Assembly (NCBI GenBank): GCA_025800105.1
Contig: JAOXSG010000803.1
Location: 1 to 60,045 of the forward strand
Origin: Cohaesibacter sp.
Lineage (GTDB): Bacteria; Pseudomonadota; Alphaproteobacteria; Rhizobiales; Cohaesibacteraceae
Reading direction: 5' to 3'
DNA length: 60,045 nt
The notes below the pieces were generated by a model. It was not told the DNA's origin and made no database searches. It saw nothing but the letters and a program-made list of their open reading frames with translations. Position numbers and translations under genes: made by a program. Shown piece by piece: positions 24,709-32,583 of the stretch; the stretch's first letter is position 1, and every line of letters begins with the position of its first letter.

Positions 24709-25851
24709 ATGTTCCTGACAGAGACCCACGAAGCCGTGCGCGATATGACGCGCCAGTTTGCCGAGGATGTGATTCGCCCTGTTGCAGAAGAGTTGGATCG
24801 TGACGAGCGTTTCCCGGATGAAATCTATAGCCAAATGGGCGAATTGGGTTTGTTTGGCATTGGGGTGCCAGAAGAGCTGGGCGGTCCGGGTTTTGATACG
24901 ATTAGCTATGCGATTGTTATGGAAGAATTGTCTCGTGGCTATGCCTCTGTGGCCGATCAATGCGGGCTTGTTGAGTTGATTTCGACATTGCTGGTTCGTC
25001 ATGGCACGAAGGAGCAGCAAGACAAATGGCTGCTGCCCGCGATGAAATCTGACATAAAAGTAGCCTACTGCATTACCGAGCCAGAAGCTGGCACTGATGT
25101 CTCTGGCCTGCGGACCTGCGCAGACAAGACCGAGGATGGCTGGCTTCTTAATGGCGGCAAAATCTGGATTCACAATGCGCCTGTTGCTGATGTCGGTTTT
25201 GTTTTGGCACGGACAGACAAGGACGCGGGTCGGCGGGGAATGAGCATTTTCATTGTTGATCTCAATGCCCAAGGCGTGGAACGCGGCCCCAAAGAGCATA
25301 AAATGGGGCAGCGGGCCAGTCAGGTTGGGGCTTTGAGCTTTGACAATGTGAAACTGCCTTCAGATGCCTTATTGGGCATTGAGGGGCGCGGTTTTCATAT
25401 GATGATGAGTGTTTTGGACAAGGGCCGCGTCGGGATTGCGTCTCTTGCGGTGGGGATTGGTCAGGCTGGTCTGGAAGCGGCTTTGGACTATTCCCAACAA
25501 CGCAAGCAATTTGGCTCGCAGATTGCCGATTTTCAAGGTGTGCAATGGATGCTTGCCGATATGGCCAAAGATGTAGAGGCCGCGCGCCTGTTGGTTCAGA
25601 AAGCCGCCTATGCAATTGATCATGGTCTGGATGCGACCAAAGCCTGCTCCATGGCCAAATGCTTTGCAGGCGATATGGCGGTTCGTCGCAGTGCAGATGC
25701 GGTGCAGATTTTTGGTGGATCTGGCTATATTCGCGGGTTTGAGGTGGAGCGCCTCTATCGAGATGCCAAAATTACCCAGATTTATGAAGGCACCAACCAA
25801 ATTCAGCGTATGATCATTGCTCGCGAATTGATCAAAAATGGAGCGCGTTGA
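24709..25851 (+). CDS. acyl-CoA dehydrogenase
   Basis: 380-residue flavoenzyme of normal ACAD length. Substrate/FAD motifs are YCITEPEAGTDVSGLRT and RKQFGSQIADFQGVQ; the catalytic Glu lies in QIYEGTNQIQR near the C-terminus. It introduces an alpha,beta double bond into the acyl-CoA made by the CoA-transferase; electrons would go to ETF, which is not encoded here. It overlaps the next start (TGATG). Most similar in style to short/branched-chain acyl-CoA dehydrogenases. The substrate is unknown. Confidence 0.92.
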   Translation: MFLTETHEAVRDMTRQFAEDVIRPVAEELDRDERFPDEIYSQMGELGLFGIGVPEELGGPGFDTISYAIVMEELSRGYASVADQCGLVELISTLLVRHGTKEQQDKWLLPAMKSDIKVAYCITEPEAGTDVSGLRTCADKTEDGWLLNGGKIWIHNAPVADVGFVLARTDKDAGRRGMSIFIVDLNAQGVERGPKEHKMGQRASQVGALSFDNVKLPSDALLGIEGRGFHMMMSVLDKGRVGIASLAVGIGQAGLEAALDYSQQRKQFGSQIADFQGVQWMLADMAKDVEAARLLVQKAAYAIDHGLDATKACSMAKCFAGDMAVRRSADAVQIFGGSGYIRGFEVERLYRDAKITQIYEGTNQIQRMIIARELIKNGAR

Positions 25852-26657
25852 TGGCTAGTGAGCGAGAGAGCGGCGAGCAAGAGGCAGGTCGGCAGGTTGC
25901 TTTGGTCAGTGGTGCAGGGCGTGGCATTGGTCTTGGGATCGCGTTGAAATTGGCGGATGCCGGATTTTCCATCGCTGTGAATGATTGCAATGACAGTGCG
26001 GATCTTGATGATGCTGTGAAGCAGATAGAGGCCAAGGGCGTCAAAGCCATCAAGCTGGTTGCGGATATCTCCGATCTTTCTACGCATGGGGCATTGTTTG
26101 ATCGGGCTGAAGCCTCATTAGGGGCTGTGACGACATTGGTGAATAATGCCGGTGTTTCGGTTTTTGAGCGCGGGGATCTGTTGGAGGTTTGTGAAGCCAG
26201 CTATGATCGCTGTATGGGTGTGAATGCCAAAGCGCTTTTCTTTCTCAGTCAGGAATATGCCAGACGGGCATTGAAGGCAAAAAGATCCAGCGATCTTTTC
26301 TATTCCCTGATCAATATCACCTCGTCTAACGCGGTTGCTGCCAGTGTTTTGCGATCCGAATATTGCGCCTCAAAAGCTGCGGCGGCGATGATTTCTAAAT
26401 GTTTTGCTGTTCGTTTGGCACAAGAGGCGATCGCTGTTTATGACGTTCAGCCCGGCCTAATCGAGACGCCTATGACCCAGAGCGTTCGCGATGTCTATCA
26501 AAATCGCATTGAGCAAGAGGGACTGGTGCCTTTGGCCCGATTGGGGCAGCCTGATGACATGGGGGGGATTGTTGCCAGTCTGGCCTCTGGTTCTCTGCCC
26601 TATACGACTGGCCAGACCATTTCCGCCGATGGTGGTATGTTGATTTCAAGATTCTAA
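25851..26657 (+). CDS. short-chain dehydrogenase/reductase (SDR)
   Basis: 268 residues. Classical SDR motifs: cofactor loop VSGAGRGIGLGIALKL, VNNAGVS, catalytic Ser in NITSSNA, YCASKAAA with Tyr and Lys, and a C-terminal GQTISADGGMLIS. ATG 25851 overlaps the ACAD stop codon and has GGAG upstream; an in-frame TTG at 25848 is less likely. In the operon it would oxidise a 3-hydroxyacyl-CoA or a sugar-type hydroxyl between the ACAD and the DUF993 aldolase-like step. Confidence 0.9.
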   Translation: MASERESGEQEAGRQVALVSGAGRGIGLGIALKLADAGFSIAVNDCNDSADLDDAVKQIEAKGVKAIKLVADISDLSTHGALFDRAEASLGAVTTLVNNAGVSVFERGDLLEVCEASYDRCMGVNAKALFFLSQEYARRALKAKRSSDLFYSLINITSSNAVAASVLRSEYCASKAAAAMISKCFAVRLAQEAIAVYDVQPGLIETPMTQSVRDVYQNRIEQEGLVPLARLGQPDDMGGIVASLASGSLPYTTGQTISADGGMLISRF

Positions 26658-26669
26658 AGGTTTTTTTGC

Positions 26670-27818
26670 ATGATCATTCAACTCCCCAATGTTGACGGCA
26701 AGTTCGATGCCTATGAAATGTCCGGCTCTCCCATTGCGGCGGCCACCATGTCTCCTGATGCCTGCCGTGTTGTTTATTCTGCGGCCCATGTGGTGGCGGA
26801 TCCGTTTCGCGATGTTGATCCATCCGGCCCGGCGGCGATTGATTGGGAGGCTACCATGGCTTTCCGTCGTCATTTGGCTGATCTGGGGCTGGGTATTGCC
26901 GAGGCTATGGATACGGCTCAACGGGGAATGGGGCTGGATTGGGCCGGGGCGCTGGAGCTGATCCGGCGGACCAAGCAGGAAGTGCCCCATGCCCGTGTGG
27001 CCTCTGGCGTTGGGACGGATCATCTTGATCTTGCTGATGTTTCCTCTCTTGATCAGGTCAAACGGGCCTATCTTGAACAAATGGATGCAGTTCAGAAGCT
27101 GGATAGCCAACTGATTGTGATGGCAAGCCGGGCTTTGGCAAAAGTGGCGCAAACGTCCGATGATTATCTGAGCGTTTATCGTGATGTTCTCTCTCATGCT
27201 GATCAACCGGTTGTGCTCCATTGGCTTGGAGAGATGTTTGATCCGGCGCTTGCGGGCTATTGGGGCGGGCATTCATTTGAGGACGCATTGGCAACGGCTC
27301 TTGAGGTGATTGAGCAGAATAAGGACAAAGTGGACGGCATTAAAATTTCGCTTCTCGATAAGGATAAGGAAATTCGTATGCGCCGCATGTTGCCCGCCGG
27401 GGTCAAGATGTATACCGGTGACGATTTTAACTATCCTGATTTGATTGCCGGGGACGAAAAGGGCTATTCCCACGCGCTTTTGGGCATTTTTGATCCTTTG
27501 GCACCTGCCGCTGCCCATGCCATTACTTGTCTGGATAAAGGCGATGTCAGCGGTTTTCACGCAACTCTTGATCCCACCGTGCCGATGGCCCGGCATATTT
27601 TCCGTAGCCCAACGCAATATTACAAAACCGGCGTTGTTTTTCTGGCATGGCTTAATGGGTTTCAGGATCATTTCATTATGCTCAATGGGCATCATGCCAT
27701 GCGTTCGCTGCCCTATTTTGTTGATCTGTTCAAAATGGCCGATGGCTGTGGTCTGCTCGCCAAGCCGGAGCTTGCTATGGAGCGTATGAAAAAATTGCTT
27801 TCTGTCTATGGGTGCTGA
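26670..27818 (+). CDS. DUF993 protein, dihydrodipicolinate-synthase-like TIM barrel
   Basis: 382-residue protein of the DUF993 family, a long relative of DHDPS/NAL class I aldolases. The Schiff-base position appears conserved: K225 in DKVDGIKISLLD aligns with the GIK motif of DHDPS-type enzymes. Also seen are PVVLHWLGEMFDPAL and YTGDDFNYPDLIAGDEKGYSHALLGIFDP. A retro-aldol cleavage or dehydration on a keto acid or keto sugar is the natural guess. AAAGG precedes the start. The next gene, a TIM-barrel isomerase, starts 3 bp after its stop. No biochemical function is established for DUF993 to my knowledge. Confidence 0.85.
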   Translation: MIIQLPNVDGKFDAYEMSGSPIAAATMSPDACRVVYSAAHVVADPFRDVDPSGPAAIDWEATMAFRRHLADLGLGIAEAMDTAQRGMGLDWAGALELIRRTKQEVPHARVASGVGTDHLDLADVSSLDQVKRAYLEQMDAVQKLDSQLIVMASRALAKVAQTSDDYLSVYRDVLSHADQPVVLHWLGEMFDPALAGYWGGHSFEDALATALEVIEQNKDKVDGIKISLLDKDKEIRMRRMLPAGVKMYTGDDFNYPDLIAGDEKGYSHALLGIFDPLAPAAAHAITCLDKGDVSGFHATLDPTVPMARHIFRSPTQYYKTGVVFLAWLNGFQDHFIMLNGHHAMRSLPYFVDLFKMADGCGLLAKPELAMERMKKLLSVYGC

Positions 27819-27820
27819 CA

Positions 27821-28699
27821 ATGACAGATGACTTTGTCTTGCGTGACTTTTCTCGCGATCATCATGCTTTGGCTCTGAATACTGCAACCCTTGGCCATAA
27901 TGTTGAGGGGCAGGGGGCGGGTTGGTCTTCTGAGCAAGTCATTGATGCCTGTGCCGAACGTGGCTTTGGAGCCATTGCCTGGTGGCGTCGGGAAATTGGT
28001 GATCGGGCGTTTGAGATTGGTGAGCGTGTGCGGGCCGCCGGGCTTGAGGTGTGCGGACTGTGCCGCTCTCCCTTTCTGGTTGGCCCGTTGGCCCCGCCCA
28101 GTCGTCAAAAGATCCTTGATGATTTTAAGGCTTCTATTGATATGGCCGAGGCGCTGGGTGCGTCCTGTTTGACAATTGTGGTCGGTGGGGTGATCGAGAA
28201 TAGTCATTCCCAACGAGACAGTCTCAGTCATGTTGCCCAACTGGTTGCTGATATGGCCCCTTATGCCCAAAAAGCCGGGGTCAAGCTGGCACTGGAGCCG
28301 TTGAACCCTGTTTATGGGGGCAATCGCTCTTGTCTGGTGACGGTCAGAGATGCGGTGGATTTGTGCAACAGGATTGACCATCCTATCGTTGCCATTGCGG
28401 TCGATGTTTATCATGTCTGGTGGGATTTGCAATTGGGTGCAAGTTTGCTGGATGCAGGGGCAGAGCGTATTGCCGGATATCATTTGTGTGATTGGTTGGC
28501 TGATACAACGGATGTTTTGCTTGATCGCGGCATGATGGGAGACGGGGTTGCTGATCTGAAACATTTGCGCTCGCAAGTGGAGGCAACAGGCTATGACGGT
28601 TATTGCGAAGTCGAGATTTTCTCTGCAAACAATTGGTGGAAGCGCGATCCTGCCGAGATATTGGATGTTTGTGTCGAGCGCTTTCGGACTGTTTGCTAA
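27821..28699 (+). CDS. sugar phosphate isomerase/epimerase (AP-endonuclease 2-like TIM barrel)
   Basis: 292-residue TIM barrel of the xylose-isomerase-like family. Probable metal ligands: Glu in LALEPLNP, Asp in AVDVYHVWWD, His in GYHLCDW and Glu in YCEVEIFS. It may be an epimerase of a keto sugar or, like the related 3-dehydroshikimate dehydratases, a dehydratase; the latter is notable given the shikimate-dehydrogenase-like gene in the same regulon. ATG 27821 is preferred to the overlapping GTG 27812. Last gene of the operon. Confidence 0.88.
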   Translation: MTDDFVLRDFSRDHHALALNTATLGHNVEGQGAGWSSEQVIDACAERGFGAIAWWRREIGDRAFEIGERVRAAGLEVCGLCRSPFLVGPLAPPSRQKILDDFKASIDMAEALGASCLTIVVGGVIENSHSQRDSLSHVAQLVADMAPYAQKAGVKLALEPLNPVYGGNRSCLVTVRDAVDLCNRIDHPIVAIAVDVYHVWWDLQLGASLLDAGAERIAGYHLCDWLADTTDVLLDRGMMGDGVADLKHLRSQVEATGYDGYCEVEIFSANNWWKRDPAEILDVCVERFRTVC

Positions 28700-28731
28700 G
28701 GGGCGTTTCTTTGGTTGATTGCTGGGTTTCC

Positions 28732-29679
28732 TCACACCCGCTTTTGGCGCATTGTTTGCATTGTGACGTTATAATGCTTTGAAAAGGCGCGGGACAAAGT
28801 GGCGGTGGAGGCAAATCCTGTGCGTGTTGCGATTTCTGAGGCTGGCAAATCCGTCTCTTCAACCAAGGAGCGGGCATGACTGAGGCGGATCATTTGGAAA
28901 TAGCGTCCCGGAGATATGCCCAATTCGCGCTGAAAGAGCCGTTCCAGTGTTTTGGGTGAGACTGCGGCCAATTCTGCCAGTTCATTGAGAGATTTGGGAT
29001 GCTCCAGATTGGCACGCATCTCTTCAATGGCTTTTTCCAATTGTGGGGCTTTGGTGGCAATGGCTTGGGTTCTGGCGCCTCTGCCGCCGCGTGAGCTGCG
29101 CTCTGAATCATAGACAAACAGATTGGAGACATCAAAAGCAACCGCGTCGCCCATTTCCTGCCGGATTAAGCCCAGCATCAAATCCATCACCGTTGTTGCA
29201 CCACCGGATGTGGCGCGATCCTGCTCCAAAATATAGCGATGGTTACAGACATCGACTTTTAGAAATTTTTCTTCGAAGCTTTTGACCTCTTGCCAATGGA
29301 TGGTTGCCTTGCGCTGGTTCAAAAGCCCAAGACTGGCCATCAACCATGATCCTGTATCCATGCCGCCCACCAATTTTGCCGATCGCGACAGCATCGATAA
29401 TTTGCTGATATTGAGGCTTTCGGCATGTTTTCGAAAGCCATAACCGCTGACAAAAAACAGAGCGTCATAAGGTTCTGCCTCATCCAGTGCGCAATCAGGT
29501 TGGAGCATGATGCCGCTTGAGCTTCGCACCGGATTGCCATCCAGACTGACCAATTGCCAGTTGAGCCTGTCATCAAAGGTTAGATTCTTGGCGGCCCGTA
29601 AGGGCTCCATGGCCGATGCAAGCACCATATTTGAAAAGCCATCAAACAGGATGAAGCAGAAACGAAAAAGAGATTGCAT
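28732..29679 (-). CDS. GlxA/CdhR-type AraC-family regulator (first copy)
   Basis: 315 residues. An N-terminal DJ-1/PfpI-like domain (about 1-190: FILFDGFSNMVLASAMEPLRAA; GGMDTGSWLMASLGLL; TSGGATTVMDLMLGLI) is followed by a C-terminal AraC double helix-turn-helix (about 215-312: LNELAELAAVSPKTLERLFQRELGISPGRYFQMIRLSHAR and SEIATRTGFASTATLSRAFSKHY). This is the architecture of CdhR and GbdR, activators of carnitine and betaine catabolism in Pseudomonas. It is divergent from the BKACE/carnitine operon, which it probably activates. The assignment to carnitine is from context. Confidence 0.9.
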   Translation of the reverse strand: MQSLFRFCFILFDGFSNMVLASAMEPLRAAKNLTFDDRLNWQLVSLDGNPVRSSSGIMLQPDCALDEAEPYDALFFVSGYGFRKHAESLNISKLSMLSRSAKLVGGMDTGSWLMASLGLLNQRKATIHWQEVKSFEEKFLKVDVCNHRYILEQDRATSGGATTVMDLMLGLIRQEMGDAVAFDVSNLFVYDSERSSRGGRGARTQAIATKAPQLEKAIEEMRANLEHPKSLNELAELAAVSPKTLERLFQRELGISPGRYFQMIRLSHARSLVEETDLPASEIATRTGFASTATLSRAFSKHYNVTMQTMRQKRV

Positions 29680-29882
29680 GCGAGGACATCCGGTTGATTT
29701 GATGACAGGCTGTTATTGATTTTTTTGTTGCGAAAAGGCGAAATTATTGGTTTCCCATTTGGGGTTGGAGTTTCTAATCATACCAATATTGGCTTTAATT
29801 GCAAAAAATATGACTGTTTAAGCAAAATATATTTCCTTTTCTTCTCGCATCATATCTGCATAAAAAATGTGAGGAGGAATGC

Positions 29883-30776
29883 GTGAACTGGGATGTTTTT
29901 ATTACATGTGCAGTGACCGGGTCGGGCCAAAGTCACAAAAAAAGCGACAAGGTGCCTGTCACGCCAAAGGAAATCGCTGCGGCTTGCGTGGAAGCGGCCA
30001 AGGCCGGTGCTGCCATTGCCCATTGTCATGTTCGAGATCCGGAAACGGGAACGCCATCGCGCGATCCTGCGCTTTATCGTGAGGTTGTGGCACGGGTGCG
30101 TGACAGTGGTACGGACATAATCCTCAATCTTACCGCAGGGATGGGCGGTGATATTGTTCTTGGCTCTCCGGAAGCGCCTTTTCCGGTGAATGCAGAAGGC
30201 ACCGATATGATCGGTGCGACAGAGCGCTTGGTGCATGTGGAAGAGTTGTTGCCAGAGATTTGCACGCTTGATTGCGGCACCATGAATTTTGCCGAAGCTG
30301 ATTATATCATGACCAACACGCCCGGCATTTTGCGGGCCATGGCCAAGCGCATTCAGGCTGCCGGGGTCAAGCCAGAGATTGAGGTATTTGACACCGGTCA
30401 TTTGTGGATGGCCAAGACATTGGTGGAGGAGGGGTTGATTGATGATCCGGTGATGATCCAGCTTTGCATGGGCATTCCCTATGGGGCCCCCAATGATCCC
30501 AACAGTTTGATGGCAATGATCAATAATATTCCGCCAAACTGGACATATTCGATGTTCAGCATCGGGCGAATGCAACTGCCTTATGTTGCTATGGCGGCCT
30601 TGACCGGAGGCCATGTGCGGGTTGGGCTGGAAGATAATATCTGGCTGGAGAAAGGCAAATTTGCCTCAAATGGTGATCTGGTCGAACGGGCGGCCACCAT
30701 TCTTTCTGCCATGAATGTCAATATTCTTGGGCCGCAGGATGTGCGCGCAAAGCTCAATCTCACCAGACGTTGGTAG
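29883..30776 (+). CDS. cdhC: BKACE-family enzyme, probable 3-dehydrocarnitine cleavage enzyme
   Basis: 297-residue beta-keto acid cleavage enzyme (DUF849/Kce family). Zinc ligands: H47 and H49 in AIAHCHVRDPETG and E250 in VRVGLEDNIWL. It starts with GTG 29883 behind GAGGAGGAA. BKACE enzymes combine a 3-oxo acid with acetyl-CoA to give acetoacetate and a new acyl-CoA. With dehydrocarnitine this yields betainyl-CoA. The choice of dehydrocarnitine rests on the carnitine dehydrogenase-thioesterase gene in the same operon; other beta-keto acids cannot be excluded from residues alone. Confidence 0.88.
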   Translation: MNWDVFITCAVTGSGQSHKKSDKVPVTPKEIAAACVEAAKAGAAIAHCHVRDPETGTPSRDPALYREVVARVRDSGTDIILNLTAGMGGDIVLGSPEAPFPVNAEGTDMIGATERLVHVEELLPEICTLDCGTMNFAEADYIMTNTPGILRAMAKRIQAAGVKPEIEVFDTGHLWMAKTLVEEGLIDDPVMIQLCMGIPYGAPNDPNSLMAMINNIPPNWTYSMFSIGRMQLPYVAMAALTGGHVRVGLEDNIWLEKGKFASNGDLVERAATILSAMNVNILGPQDVRAKLNLTRRW

Positions 30777-30955
30777 AGTTTGTCATTTTGGGCATCGGGT
30801 TCTGGGAGGAACAAAGGGTCCGGTGTTTTGAAGAGCAAAGAGTGAAGACCAAACAGGAAAGGTCACGTTTGAATAAGCACCCATGGTGTTGGTTTTTGGC
30901 GCAGTGACTATCGGAATAAAAAAGCACGCGCTGGCAGTTATTTGCGGAGGAAATA

Positions 30956-32509
30956 ATGATAGATTTGAAAATGAACCGAAGACGATTTCTTGCAGCCACA
31001 GCGGCGACTGCTTTGGTTGCGGGTATGCCGAGCCTTGGTTATGCCGCTGAACCCAAAAAGGGGGGCATTTTGCGGGCCGGATTGTCCGGTGGCTCCACAT
31101 CCGACAGTTTGGACCCGGCAACCTATGCCGCCGGTCCCGTCGTTTATGCCATGATGGGGGCGGTCTGCAACAATCTCACTGAGATTGATGCCGAGGGCAA
31201 TGCCAAACCAGAATTGGCTGAGAGCATTGAGCCAAGTGCGGATGCCAAGACATGGACCTTCACATTGCATAAGGGCGTGACCTTTTCCAATGGCAAGGCC
31301 ATGACCTCGGCGGATGTGATTGCCTCTTACAATCATCATCGGGGCAAGGATACCAAATCCGGGGCCAAGTCATTGCTGGAACAGGTCGCGGATATTCGGG
31401 CGGATGGTGATCATAGTGTTATTTTTGAGCTGAAAAGCGGCAATGCCGACTTCCCCTTTGTGGCGGCGGATTATCATCTTGTGATCATGCCTGCCAAGGA
31501 AGATGGCTCGATGGATTGGCAATCGGGTCTTGGCACCGGCGGTTATGTGCTGGCTGCTCATGATCCGGGTGTGCGGATCAAATTGACACGGCGCGAGGAT
31601 TATTGGAAATCAGACCGGGCCTGGTTTGATGAAGTGGAATTGTTGCATATCAATGATTCGACCGCCCGCCAGAATGCGCTGGCAACCGGTGAGGTTGATG
31701 TGATTGACCGGGTTGATACCAAGACAGTGCATTTGCTCAAACGCTTCCCCAATGTCGAGATTTTGGAAGTGACCGGCACAGCCCATTATACGATGCCGAT
31801 GTTTACCGATATGGCACCCTTTGATGACGTCAATGTGAGACTTGCGTTAAAACATGGCATTGATCGCGAAGATATGGTGCGCAAGGTGTTGCGCGGTCAT
31901 GGCCGTGTTGGCAATGATCATCCGATTGCGCCTGCTAATCGTTTCTTTGCCAAAGATCTGGAACAGCGTGTCTTTGATCCTGACAAGGCAAAGTTCCATC
32001 TCAAGAAGGCCGGTTTGACATCGCTGGATGTGGATTTGTCTACCTCTAATGCCGCTTTCAATGGCGCTGTGGATTCGGCTGTCTTGTTCAAGGAAACCGC
32101 CTCTAAGGCGGGCATCAATGTTAATGTCATTCGCGAGCCGGATGACGGCTACTGGTCAAATGTCTGGCTCAAAAAGCCTTTCTGCTTCTCCTATTGGAAT
32201 GGACGCCCGACCGAGGATTGGATGTTCTCTCTTGTCTATGCCAAGGGAGCGGACTGGAATGATGCTCATTGGGACAATATGCGCTTTAATGAATTGCTTC
32301 TGGCGGCCCGTTCTGAGCTGGATGATGACAAGCGCCGTGTGATGTATGAGGAAATGCAGATGCTTTGCCGTGATGATGGCGGCACCATCATTCCAATGTT
32401 TGCCAATTATATTGATGCGCGCACCAATAAGGTGGGCCATGACAAGCTGGCTTCCAATCGCTTCCTTGATGGGTGGAAATTTATCGAGCGCTGGTGGTCA
32501 ATGGCTTAA
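30956..32509 (+). CDS. Dpp-type ABC transporter substrate-binding protein
   Basis: 517-residue family 5 solute-binding protein, with a twin-arginine-type signal (NRRRFLAATAATALVAGMPSLGYA-AE). Family features include GGILRAGLSGGSTSDSLDPATY, TWTFTLHKGVTFSNGKAMTSADV and DVRLALKHGIDREDMV. GGAGGAAATA precedes the start. The cognate permeases and ATPase follow after two enzyme genes. In this operon it is proposed to bind carnitine, acylcarnitine or gamma-butyrobetaine instead of a peptide. It starts 179 bp after the BKACE gene with no terminator seen between. Confidence 0.9.
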   Translation: MIDLKMNRRRFLAATAATALVAGMPSLGYAAEPKKGGILRAGLSGGSTSDSLDPATYAAGPVVYAMMGAVCNNLTEIDAEGNAKPELAESIEPSADAKTWTFTLHKGVTFSNGKAMTSADVIASYNHHRGKDTKSGAKSLLEQVADIRADGDHSVIFELKSGNADFPFVAADYHLVIMPAKEDGSMDWQSGLGTGGYVLAAHDPGVRIKLTRREDYWKSDRAWFDEVELLHINDSTARQNALATGEVDVIDRVDTKTVHLLKRFPNVEILEVTGTAHYTMPMFTDMAPFDDVNVRLALKHGIDREDMVRKVLRGHGRVGNDHPIAPANRFFAKDLEQRVFDPDKAKFHLKKAGLTSLDVDLSTSNAAFNGAVDSAVLFKETASKAGINVNVIREPDDGYWSNVWLKKPFCFSYWNGRPTEDWMFSLVYAKGADWNDAHWDNMRFNELLLAARSELDDDKRRVMYEEMQMLCRDDGGTIIPMFANYIDARTNKVGHDKLASNRFLDGWKFIERWWSMA

Positions 32510-32583
32510 CCTCTCTCTTGTGTGACTGGCTGGGGCATCTGCAAGGTGCCTCGGCCTTGCTAACCCTTTCACTGGAGCGTGCT

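Noticed and set aside
32473-32583. 37-codon N-terminal extension of the double CoA-transferase
   Set aside because: It overlaps the end of the binding-protein gene, and the conserved domain begins right after ATG 32584.
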